DNA of 64,000 bases from Chrysomallon squamiferum (Eukaryota > Mollusca > Gastropoda > Neomphalida > Peltospiridae), in the NCBI GenBank assembly GCA_012295275.1, contig CM022679.1, forward strand, positions 29,675,164 through 29,739,163. Reading direction: 5' to 3'. This document shows, in pieces, positions 22,821-34,443 of this stretch; within the stretch, counting starts at the first letter, position 1; each line of letters starts with the position of its first letter. A model generated the notes under the pieces. The model did not search any database and had not been told where the DNA came from. It saw only the letters and a list, made by a program, of their open reading frames with translations. The position numbers and the translations under genes were made by a program.

Positions 22821-24128
22821 GTAAGTGTGCATGTGTGTATGTGTGTGTGTCTATGTAGATTATCATGTGTGTTAGTATGTGTGTTAGTATGTGTGTGTGT
22901 GTGTGTGCAGTATGTTATTGTATGTGTGTACATGTTTTTACGTATATTTGTGAGTGAACGTGTTCGTGTTCATGTATGTATGTTTTGTGTGTATATAACA
23001 TACGTATATGTATTTATTTGATAACCTCTTTACTCAGTATACGGTCTTTGTTTCAGTGTATGCACAAGATATTTTTCTGTTACTGCATGACAGCTGTATA
23101 TGTGATAAAGAAATGAAGCACATTATCCTGATGGTCAATATAATAACAACAAGAAACTGATATTCTGGAACATATGAAAATAAATAAATAAATAAATAAA
23201 TAATAACAATATTGTTGGTGAATAATAATTTACTATCCTGTGCTCAAAGCCTGTATTGGTTATAGCCGTCAGATAATGTATTTTGTAAAGTGGATTACTT
23301 CTTAATGAATTTATCCCACAGAAATGAATTCATAAAATAGTTTTTATTGTTTTGATATACCCAAATTATTTATCTCATCTGTTGTCCATTAGTTCTTAAT
23401 ATGTATTGACAAATATGTGTAAACTGTAGTGATAGATTAAAATTGTTATTTTTTGCATTTACTGACAGCTGTAAAAATTTACAAGAATATATTATATACA
23501 TATATATAAATTTATATAAACAAGAATTTTTATGCAGCCATAGTTCATAACAGCTATAAAAATATTTACATAAAAACGTGATGTTACAGTGAAATCCACA
23601 TTTTTGTCATTAACCCAGTGTCTGAATCTTACTGTGTAATAAACTATATTTTTGTATTATTTCAAAAAGCACAATACATTTCCCATTTCTCACTTGCTAT
23701 CGGTAAAAACTTGATGGATTTAATGAATCCCCCATTTCTCATTTTACCTGCAGCTCGGAGATATTTATGTGCTAGAGATGCGTGTTTGAAGAGCACGCCA
23801 GTGCTTGTTTCAGTGTAGGTCGTCCTGAATATGTTTGTGTGCATAACTCAAACCGAGAGCAGATGCTGTGTGATAACCTCCCTCTCCCCACCTCCAGACA
23901 GTCGCACAGTGTTTGTGATGCATAATTAGCTTGTTGTTTTTTTCACCCCTTCGTGCCCCACGCATGTTGAATAAGACAATGTATTCCACAAACTAAGACA
24001 CCCAGTGGGGTGAATTGTTTTGTTTTTTTATAGTTTTATGTTTTTTCCTGAAAAGTTACTTTTGATGTGAATCAGCTGAGAATTCAGGGAAACACATCAC
24101 AGTTCATGTGTTAGTCATTTGGAATGTT

Positions 24129-24164
<36 letters not shown>

Positions 24165-25380
24165 CTCTTACCCAGTTTTTGTCTTCACCAATGTGTTATT
24201 CCGTGTTACTGATTGATGCCGGGGAAAATGTTGCCATCCTTGCAGAATACCTTTGCTTTTGAACTGAGAGATTTATGATAATTTGCCTTCTTTTCCTCAA
24301 CCATTGTTTTACCTTGCAGACGAAATAACAAAAGATGCAGTTTAGCCTGCCTGCCTGCCTGTTGCATACACATACGTGCAGCTTATTGTTCTCTGTGTTT
24401 ATTTTTAACTGCTGCTGTGCATGTAGGTGTCACTGCAGGTTGTTTCTGGCTTTTTTATTTATTATTACGTTTCCATTACCATTAACCTACATCACTGGGA
24501 TATAACCATTTTTTTTCATTTCTGTCATGTCTAGTACTCCCTAGAGAGTTCACTGATCTAGGTGATGAATCTAGAAAGAAATGACATTGAATGACCTTCA
24601 AGACTTTTATCGATTATTGACCTTGAAATTGTCACTGAAGGTTGTGAAAATGGTAAATTATGTGAAATTTTCTTTCAAGCAAATGTTTACTCAGTGTAGA
24701 AAATTATATCATTTATTTCTTTGATGTTTGTTTTCGAGAAGACCTTTAGATACCACCTAAAAATCATGAAAAGTATTTATACGGAATAGTGGTTTGACAG
24801 TTCACATACACTGCAGTATTGAAGTAATTCGAGCCATTCAGAAATTCATTGTGTTTTACATCCAGTAAATGTTTTTAGAGATCACAAGAATATTTATTAA
24901 ATTACAAAAGATTCTCTCTTTTGAGGTTTTCTAATTTTAGATTAACTGCAGACATGAGACAGAAACAAGAACAACAGAATTTCTTTTTTTTATAAAATAA
25001 TAATAATAACAATAATAAAAATTGTGCTGTAAAAATACCACAATAATTGATATGTATGTTGCCATGGTGACACAGTAAATGTGTTGGTGTTTTTTTTTGG
25101 GGGGGGGGTTTGCAGACGGATATACTGATTTTCAAATTGGAGAATTACGATAGAAATTTATTATAATTTGAAACAAAATTTTAAATCTGAAGATGTTGCC
25201 ATCAGTAGCATTCAACCTATCATCTAAGTAGATGGAATTGTGTTTTTATAAACAACACATTAAATACCTGTATCATAACAAAAACACGAGTAATAAACTG
25301 CTTTCTAATGGTGGTAACATTTTCTTTTTCTGGTGTTGCTTTTTTTTTTTTTTTTTTTTTAATATTTTAAAATTATTTTT

Positions 25381-25420
<40 letters not shown>

Positions 25421-25454
25421 TTGTTGTTTGTTCATCTTTAATTGTTTAATATTT

Positions 25455-25499
<45 letters not shown>

Positions 25500-25999
25500 G
25501 AATCATTTTTATTATTATTATTATTTTACTTAAAATGGTTAGCAAACCTGTCTTAGTCATAGATTTCTGCATCTAACTTTTCAGCTTTTGCTTTAACTGC
25601 TTTATGCAGTCTGGTTTTGAAAACAACTTGCACTTTTAAAGAAAAATTTACATGTACTTTTGTCCATACATTTTTTTTAATTAGAATCACTTCAGCTTTT
25701 TAATTTCACTAATTATCTTGTGATCTGAGAAGAAAAAAAACCTTTAATTTTGGAACATATCAAATTACTGTTGTTGTGTGCTGTATGACAACCATTACTG
25801 GATTAAAGAGTCCTTGACCTTAACAAAACAAAACACTTCAAAGTAAAATAAAAGAAATTAATCAAATTGACTTAGCAATGATTTTTTTTCGTGTTCATTA
25901 TCAGATTTGAATATTTTTTTATATTTTTTTATCCTAATTAGTTGGTAGGAAACGTTATTATGCAGTACAAGTAAAACAATTACTTGTAAGTCTATATTT
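22821..25999. other. Non-coding stretch with simple repeats
   Basis: Contains TG/ATGT-rich sequence (22825-23010), a 34-base poly-T (24131-24164), (AT)n at 25385-25416 and a second poly-T at 25463-25492. About 23740-24000 and 24170-24470 are less repetitive but show no firm exon. Confidence 0.5.
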
Positions 26000-26017
26000 T
26001 ATTATCCATTTACCCTT

Positions 26018-26585
26018 TGAAATAAAGAAAAAGAATGTTGTTTACCTGTATACTTCAACATGAAACACACTAAACAGTCACTTACAAATAAAGAAAAATG
26101 TTGTTTACCTGTATACTTCAACATGAAACACACAACAATCACTTGCAAATAAAGAAATATGTTGTTTACCTGTATACTTCAACATGAAACACACTAAACA
26201 GTCACTTACAAATAAAGAAAAATGTTTACCTGTATTCTTCAACATGAAACACACTAGTCACTTAGAAATAATGAAATTTTTTTACCTGTATACTTCAACA
26301 TGAAACACACAACAATCACTTGCAAATAAAGAAATATGTTGTTTACCTGTATACTTCAACATGAAACACACTAAACATTCACTTACAAATAAAGAAATAT
26401 GTTGTTTACCTGTATACTTCAACATGAAACACACTAAACAGTCACTTACAAATAAAGAAAAATGTTGTTTACCTGTATACTTCAACATGAAACACTAAAC
26501 AGTTACAAATACAGAAAAATGTTGTTTACCTCTATACTTGAACATGAAACACCAAACAATTACAAATGAAGAAAAATGTTACCTA
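26018..26585. repeat. ~60-bp minisatellite, about 9 copies
   Basis: Units contain TTTACCTGTATACTTCAACA then TGAAACACAC, (TAAA)CAGTCACTTA and CAAATAAAGAAA. TACTTCAACATGAAAC or a near form recurs from 26051 to 26536 with spacing 55-63. Copies differ by small deletions and substitutions. Confidence 0.92.
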
Positions 26586-27084
26586 TTTGTTCCCATCATG
26601 AACAGTTATTTTAAAATCAACAACATTTGCGTGTTCTTGCAATGTGATTGAACTGACTAACACACAGAAATGTTGCTGATGTTGTGAATTGTTTGCAAAG
26701 GTATGTTTCTAATGGTCATGGTGCCAGAGAAATCTAGGAAGCAGTCATGGTTCACTGGTTACCACCACGTAACTAATCTCCGTCTGGTTTATCAATATTG
26801 TACACAGCTGTCTACCAGAGACTCTTCTCTGTTCTTACATCTCTCTAAGTGGACTGTGTATATTGCACTGTCTGATGGTATCTGGGTTTAAGGATTAGTC
26901 CTCTTCAGTCTATCCTCTGGGCTAATTCAGGTTTCTAGTATTAAATACACATTTGATGATCGATAATGTCAAAATATTTAAAACAAACAATAAGAAACAA
27001 AAAAACAAACCTACTGATTTCCTTGATATTCTTCATAATAATAGTTTCAGTATGGTGACTATTTTTATTTTTCTTTTTGCTCAC

Positions 27085-27088
<4 letters not shown>

Positions 27089-27120
<32 letters not shown>
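27089..27120. repeat. (TG)n microsatellite
   Basis: About 15 TG units. Confidence 0.9.
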
Positions 27121-27121
<1 letters not shown>

Positions 27122-27457
27122 ACACAAAACAAACACGTATTTTTTTCCCCATTATGCAATATCATTTATTTATTCAATCCAGAAACATTAAAGTAGTTCA
27201 AAAATTTCTTCAGCGTTGATGAATATATTTCAGTTATGTATTTTAATACATTCCAAACTGTAATAAATACATAGAGTTAAAAAAAAAAGTGGATCTCTAT
27301 TTACTTACCTTAGTCAGATAAAAAGAATAGTTCATCATAAAAAAAATTGATTCCTGCATTCCTTTTCTTTTTAACATTTTACTTCATAACCAATGTTTTC
27401 TTGGTGCAATGGAAAACATTTATTCATTCCTTCAGATCACACTTTTTAGTAAACTGA

Positions 27458-27461
<4 letters not shown>

Positions 27462-27529
<68 letters not shown>
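27462..27529. repeat. (CT)n microsatellite
   Basis: About 34 perfect CT units. Confidence 0.95.
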
Positions 27530-27929
27530 GTAAAAGCCTAATATTAATAAAGAGGCTGTATTTTTGTTAATTACATGTTGCATATTTCATTCAGAGCCAG
27601 TAACTATCACACATTCAGTGTTGTTGATTATTAATGAAAAGTTTGCACTACAGTATTAAGCACTAACAAGAAGCATATTAATAAATTCACTTCAACACAA
27701 CAAGCAGTTTTCCATCACTCAATCTAACAGTCATATTCTTTCTTCCTTATCTCATCATACGACAAAAAACCCAAATGAAAATCAAATAGAACAAGATGTC
27801 CAGAGCCGTGGGTTTGTTTGTTAGGGTTTTTCTGATTGGACAGTGGTGCAGCTGTCTGTCTTGGCAGAGGGAAGTCTTCCCTGCTATTTTTATCTCTCAC
27901 AGCTGATCCAGGACGAGCACATGGCAGGC

Positions 27930-28625
27930 AACACAGCTGACTGTAGTTGTGTGTTGTGCGTTTCTCTATACATACACAGTCACACTACATTCTCTCACTG
28001 CTGTATTCTCTCTACACACACAAATATCACAACTGACTGCAGTAGTGTATGGTTAATAAGTTGTACACACAGACTATTACAGCTGACTGTAGTAGTGTAT
28101 TGTATGTTCTTCTCTGTACATACACAATCACACTACAGTCTCTACATATAAATATCACAACTTACTGTAGTTGTGTGTTGTTAATAAGTTGTACATTCTA
28201 TGTACATATACAAACTATTACTGATGACTGTGTGTTGTTAATAAGTTGTACATTCTATGTACATATACAAACTATTACTGATGACTGTGTTGTTAATAAG
28301 TTGTACATTCTGTGTACATATACAAACTATTACTGATGACTGTGTGTTGTTAATAAGTTGTACATTCTATGTACATATACAAACTATTACTGATGACTAG
28401 TTGTGTGTTGTTAATAAGTTGTACATTCTGTGTACATATACAAACTATTACTGATGACTGACTAGTTGTGTGTTGTTAATAAGTTGTACATTCTATGTAC
28501 ATATACAAACTATTACTGATGACTGACTAGTTGTGTGTTGTTAATAAGTTGTACATTCTGTGTACATATACAAACTATTACTGATGACTAGTTGTGTGTT
28601 GTTAATAAGTTGTACATTCTTTACA
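27930..28625. repeat. 57-67-bp minisatellite, about 9 copies
   Basis: Core GTTAATAAGTTGTACATTCT then GTACATATACAAACTATTAC and TGATGACTG. More diverged copies with CACAACTGACTGTAGTAGTG lie at the left end. Some units carry an extra ACTAGTTG. Confidence 0.9.
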
Positions 28626-28820
28626 CTATTATAGCTGAGTAGAAACACACAAGTTGTCTGTGACAGTAATGTGTAAAGAATTTCTTTAACAAACAGCCGT
28701 AGAAATGTATGCAGACTTATAAAGGACTTTAATAACTGTGTTTACTTCTAAAGAAAAATAGAAACAGTGTAATGTACTAACTGTATAATACTGTAAAAAA
28801 TAAATAAAAATGAGTGCACT

Positions 28821-28851
<31 letters not shown>

Positions 28852-28946
28852 ATTTTATTGGTATGCCTTGCAGTTAAGTAAAACTGTCATCTGAAGTAGT
28901 ATATTTAGCTTAGTACCATAAAATTCTTCAATCATTTACAAAAGTA

Positions 28947-28979
<33 letters not shown>

Positions 28980-29099
28980 CTGTACACACAAACACACACA
29001 CACTTCTACCCTTAAAGAACAGTAGTTACTCTAACTTGTACACATTCTACATACACTTCCACCCTGCTTAGCTAAGAATAATTGCTATACGAGTGTACG

Positions 29100-29566
29100 T
29101 TTGTACAGCTAGCTCTCTCTCTCTAGGTGAAAACTCTTGTTTCACTCCTCCGCACACCTCTGCCATTGGTTACTGGCTAGCCAGTCTGACTGCCTGCCTG
29201 CCTGCCTGTAGCCCTCAGCTCATCTTCTGCTCATCCTTGACTGTGTCTGTCGCTGTCTGCAAGTGAGGGGCAGTGAGAAAAAATCACAGCAGCACCGAGG
29301 ACCCAGATGTTCAGTTGCTGCGGAAACCAGACACGTTCTGGTTATGTCCTGTCTTACTAGACATCAAGTTTGCATGCTGCTGCTGCTGCTGCTGTTGTTG
29401 TTGTAGTAGTAGTGCTGAACTGGCAATGCTGTTGGTGCTGTGAGTTGCTGCTGTTGTGATATACACAGTGTGTGTGTGTGTGTGGTTGTGAAGTGACCTC
29501 AGACAACTTTTATCACAGCTGGGGATACAGTACTCTGTCAGACTGGCCAAGAAGCTGGATACAAAC
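29100..29566 (+). promoter_or_regulatory. Probable promoter and 5'UTR of the RPEL gene
   Basis: GC content rises locally. There is a CCAAT box in reverse (CCATTGGTT at 29162-29170), no clear TATA box, a CTG run at 29377-29395, TTG and GTA runs beside it, and a short TG tract. An in-frame TGA at 29489-29491 closes the frame upstream of the ATG at 29567. The exact start of transcription cannot be read. Confidence 0.45.
29377..29411 (+). repeat. CTG/TTG trinucleotide run in putative 5'UTR
   Basis: (CTG)6 followed by (TTG)4 and (TAG)n. If transcribed with the RPEL gene this is a CUG repeat in the leader. Read in antisense it gives the poly-Gln seen in an unlikely reading frame. Confidence 0.85.
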
Positions 29567-29603
29567 ATGGCCTGTCTTGTGCAAAACACTACATCAACTG
29601 TGG
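29567..29603 (+). CDS. RPEL gene exon 1, start codon
   Basis: ATG with a good Kozak context (A at -3, G at +4) encodes MACLVQNTTSTV plus one base, followed by the strong donor GTGAGT. The frame is closed upstream by a TGA at 29489. The remaining G joins AT at 52982 to make Asp, keeping the long open frame of the next exon. Its short length means the support is start context, donor and phase rather than similarity. An alternative 5' exon could exist (see 22675-22820). Confidence 0.6.
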
Positions 29604-29639
29604 GTGAGTAAATCAGTGATGTTTCTTCTTTTCTGTATA

Positions 29640-29920
29640 TGTATATGTATGTATGTATGTGTATGTGTGTGTGTGTATGTATGAATGTATGTATGTATGT
29701 ATGTATGTTTGTATGTATGTATGTGTATGTATGTATATTTATGTATGTAAATATATATGTATGTATGTGTATGTATGTATATTTATGTATGTAAATATAT
29801 ATGTATGTGTGTGTGTTAGTGTGTGTAGATTTATGTATGTAAATACGTATGTATGTATGTATTTATGTACATATTTGTATATGTATGTAAATAAATACAC
29901 ATGTACCTATGAATGTCTGT
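29640..29920. repeat. (TATG)n-rich satellite
   Basis: About 280 bp of TATG/TGTATG repeats with interruptions, starting about 35 bp after the exon 1 donor. It gives spurious Cys/Val/Tyr-rich frames. Confidence 0.95.
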
Positions 29921-32429
29921 ATGTATATTTGAAGTTGCTATGTGTGTCTGTGTTTATATGTGTATGTTATCTGAATGATAGAATATACTGCTTAATAAAT
30001 GCCACGTGTGTGTGTGTGTGTGACCAAGTGAAAGAAAATATGAATAAATATTATTTGTGTTTGGCTGCATATGCGTTTGCATACACAGAGGGATATATGA
30101 TCTAATAGTAATATTTATATAGATAGATATACACAAACACATATATAGATACACATCAGCTATTAATTGATGACTCATCGTCTTGTGTACTCTCCAGAAA
30201 AATAAATGAAAACATTTGACCAGACTCCAGCAGAAAGAATGGGGAAAAATAATACAAAAAAATGGAAACATAAATACACATTTAAAATTTAGATAAGATT
30301 TCAAAACTAGGCTATTCATTTTTAAAGAAGAAAAAAAAACTAAAGAAGAAGAAAAAATTCAATGATACATTAATGATGATCCAAACATGTTTACATTAAC
30401 AAAATAATTTTCAGATTTTCTTAAATGATTATTATTATTATTATTTTTTAATCTGACTGAATATGACAATTTTTCTTTTTATTTATTTATTTCTTTTTTT
30501 AATCTTTCTGAATGAGTAAGAAAATGCTTACTAAGTTTTCTTAATGGATCTTATCAGCTGAATGCTCCTGCTGTCAAAATAGTTATCTAAGAAATGTCCT
30601 GTGGTGTTGGAGTCAAGCTCAAATGCATGTTTACATGCTGGCAGTAAATCTCTCTCAGGTTGCTGAAACTTGCAGTAGTTGTTGAGACTGAGTGGTTAAT
30701 ACACAAATAAAAGATTTAATGAGGAGCACAATTTATTGAAGTCACACTTCTAGTGTACGTTTTGATTGTCTCAGAACAGTAATGATAATGATAATAATAA
30801 TAATAATAATTCTGATAATAATGACATAAATAAATCAAATAGTTCTACTTCTATTAAGGACAATTGTAATAATAATAATTCTTCTGATAATAATAAATAA
30901 ATAAATTAAAAAAGAAAATGAAGTGTTGGAAAATAGATATTTAAAACCTTTCAACCTGTATATAACAGATAAATGAAACAAACTATATTTTGAAATTAGT
31001 CTAGTATTTCTATATTTTCTATGCATAATGTTATATGCAGTCACTACTCTGGTATATTGTAGTAAATAACATTCTGTACTTGATAATTAGGTTTTTGCAA
31101 TATAAATCATCTATTTGTATCTGTTTGTGTGCAAACTATTTAGGCAGTGTTGTGGAATTTATGACACTGAACAAATGAATGCTGGTAAAATGAAACTTAA
31201 ATAACTGAATTCATTGTGTTATTTATGTTATTTAATTTGTAATAACTGACGTTCAGTCAACAAATATCTGTACATGTATATATACAAGTTTTAAAGATAA
31301 TTCAGTTAGGCATGATGCACATAGTTTGTTTATTGCTTCTGTGCTTAAACTCTTTGTTTGATTTGATGTGTCACAGCATTGGTTTCCTGTTTATACAAAT
31401 TATGATTATAAACATTTTAACACAAATATATATATGAAAATGCATTGTTAAAGTCATACTTGGCAGATTATATTATTATCCCTTATCTCACACACATACT
31501 CAAAAACACAAACACACACACACATACACACAAACAAACATTCACACACATATAAACACACACACACTGACACCCACGCACAAGAAACCTGTTTCACCTA
31601 CTGTTTAAAAAAAGATAATTGTTTATACTGAGAACTGCTTTTTTACAATCAGTCTGTGTGTCTGTATGTCTGTCCTATTATTATTGCATGTTCAAGTAAA
31701 TATTCTTGTCTTATCAAAAATCAGATTTATTCAAGAAGAGACAGAGAGAGAAAAGATTGGCACTCCTTGAGTTTGTTTGAAATCATATGTTTTTTAAAAA
31801 AACTTTAAAAAAACAAAACAAACATTTTCCCCTCAGTATTTTGCTTTCAACTTGTCAAGGAAAGTCAAACAAATAGAAATTAGTAGGATCTATTTAATGT
31901 AGGGGAAGAAAAACGCATTTGATAATGTGTTGTTTTGACAAGTGTCTATTAACCAATTTGGGATCTTTAAAAAAAAAAAAACATTTTGAGGTAATACACC
32001 ACTAAGTAAACTATAAAAACTAAAATAAAAAAAAAGGAAGAAAAAGAAGAAAGATAAGTAAAAGTTTAGAAATATTTTAACAAAATAAGCTAGTTAGTTT
32101 TTTGGTGTTTTTTTTTTTACATAGGATTCATGAAAACAAATTTTCCTGTAATGTAGCTTTTGATCATCTCCATTTCTTACAGAAGAATTCAGAAACAAAA
32201 TCCGGACATTTTATTTATTTATTTATTTTTTTTTTTTTTAAATACTGGTTCTGAAAATATTGTTAAAAAAATGCTGGATTTTAAAATAGAATCTGAGATA
32301 AACCGATAAAGTTTATGATAGAGAAAGTAAAAATTAAAAGATCAGTATCAATAACTTAGATTTTCAAGATGCAGGCGGGATCCATTTTTAAATGCAACAC
32401 TTGTTCTGTTTGTCAAGTGTCATCAAACT

Positions 32430-32990
32430 GTAAAAAGAAATATTGTTTCTGTTTCTCTTTCTATTTTTGTCTGTCACCTGCACCCTTTTCATCCTGGCAC
32501 ATCATTCTTTCATTCTCATTTTGCTTCTTTCTGTCTCTTCTTTTTTTATTAATTCTTTCTCTTTTTCCTTTTCTTTATTCATTTTTATTTACCCAGTCAC
32601 CCCTGCACTGTTTTATCATCTCATTTTCTGTTACTTTTATTCTCCTGTATTTATAATCTTTCATTCAGTTTTTTTGTTCATGCTCTCCCCTGTTGAATCC
32701 TGCAGATCTTTTTTTGTCAGCATTCTTATCTTTGTTTTGTTGTTGTTGTTGTTTTTTCTTTTTTTCCTTTTTTTTTTTTTTTGGGGGGGGGGTGTAATTT
32801 TTTTTTTCTCCCATTTTCATCAATGTACTGCTTGTCTTTCTCTCTCTCTCTCTCTTGCTTCAACTTTATTCCTCATTTTTTTCTTTATTTCCTTCTTGTC
32901 TTTATTACCATTCTTCCATTCACTTTAATATTTCTTCTAATTATTATTATTTTTTTTATTTGAAGTTTCTAAATATTTTTTATTTAATTT
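32430..32990. repeat. Pyrimidine-rich low-complexity block
   Basis: Over 500 bp of T/C-dominated sequence with poly-T and a G9 run at 32783-32791. Long Phe/Leu/Ser frames here reflect composition, not coding. Confidence 0.85.
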
Positions 32991-33524
32991 TCTGAATATT
33001 TTGTGTCATTGAAGTTTCTAAATATTTTTTTGTTGTTTTATCTTCAAAATATTTCTTTTTGTTCTTTAATTTTCTACATATTTCTTTATCTAATTTTCTA
33101 AATATTTGTTTCTTATTTTATCTTGGTGGCGTTTTTTTTATGTTTTTTTATTTAAACTTTTCTATATTATAATTATTATTATCAAGTTGTATTTCTCATA
33201 TATTATCTCTCTCTTCGTATTTACAGTCAGCTGAAGATGAACATGAATCTTAAATACTTAAGCAGAGCTACTTGTGTTAAAAGGAAACAGATACTTTTCC
33301 GAACATGCTCTCTGTCTTTCACTCTGCTTTTCTAATAGATAAATGTGAAGTAGATAACTGCTTATTATATTTATACTGTCTTTTATTTTTATCACATCTA
33401 CACACTCTGATGGACAGCTGCTTAAAATAACTTTCTAATAAAGAATCAGTGTTATTTTTTATTACAAAGGGGTAAAAAAATAAAATGATGATGTTTGATG
33501 TGTATATATGTGTATCTCTATGGT

Positions 33525-33738
33525 ATGTATGTATGTCTGTCTGTGTGTGTGCGTGTGTGTATGTATGTATGTGTATGTCTGTCTGTGTGTGTGCGTGTGT
33601 GTATGTATGTATGTGTATGTCTGTCTGTGTGTGTGCGTGTGTGTGTGTATGTCTGTGTATTTCTGTCTGTGTGTGTGCATGTGTGTGTGTATGTGTATTT
33701 CTGTCTGTGTTGTGCATGTGTGTGTGTATGTATGTGTA
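33525..33738. repeat. TG/TATG compound satellite with ~56-bp higher-order unit
   Basis: TGTGTGTGCGTGTGTGTATG followed by TATGTGTATGTCTGTC recurs at about 56-bp intervals, four times. Confidence 0.9.
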
Positions 33739-34295
33739 ATCTAAGAATAAAATAAAAAGAACAAAAATAAAAACCCAGTTCATTTCTTCAACTATTCACC
33801 ATGAGATATTATTTTACCAGTACTCTTATAAAAAAAAAAAAAACCCAGTCCCCCCCAAATTACAGTCATAATACTTCTATTTATAAAATTGCAGACGAAA
33901 ATAAAACATACTTAATAGTTATGGCTAGTGAAACTGCATTACCTGGTTTTCTCAGTGTGTAAATATTTAAATTCTTGCTAACTAGTTTGGGGTCAGATGA
34001 GGCCAAGTAATGTTAGAGTGACCTTCGTCTGGCAGCCTCTTTCCTTTGAGATTGCATAGACAGAGCTTGATATACTCCAGTCCAGACTCCGATAGTTTGG
34101 TTTTTACTTCTTACAGCAAACAGCAATGAGCAGGCAGTAGGGAATATTAATAAAATGAAAAAAGTGCTCATCTGTGCTTTGTTTCCAGTACTGAGGTCTT
34201 TGTTTTCCAGAAAGTATCATTGTCTGGGTTACAGTTTGAAAATATATGTGTGTATGTGTCTGTATCACTTGATTTATATATGCATGTATGTAATT

Positions 34296-34443
<148 letters not shown>

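Noticed and set aside
23754-23818. Possible terminal exon after TTTACCTGCAG, ending VLVSV-stop
   Set aside because: It fits phase 1 from 22820, but the acceptor tract is short and no clear polyadenylation signal follows; kept only as an alternative for that candidate gene.
26018-28625. CRISPR-like arrays
   Set aside because: The repeats are head-to-tail minisatellites with no distinct unique spacers, in a eukaryotic intronic context.
29311-29589. Minus-strand poly-Gln frame of 92 codons
   Set aside because: Antisense of the CTG/TTG run and of the RPEL gene leader; no other support.
29653-30105. 150-codon plus-strand frame rich in Cys, Val, Tyr and Met
   Set aside because: It is the translation of a (TATG)n/(TG)n satellite; no splice or start context and no protein-like complexity.
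32369-32963. 161-codon hydrophobic frame that looks like a multi-pass membrane protein
   Set aside because: T/C-rich low-complexity DNA always reads as Phe, Leu, Ser; three frames are open together.
33319-33783. 154-codon minus-strand His/Thr-rich frame and overlapping plus-strand frames
   Set aside because: Open in several frames at once because of TG/TATG repeats; a composition artefact.
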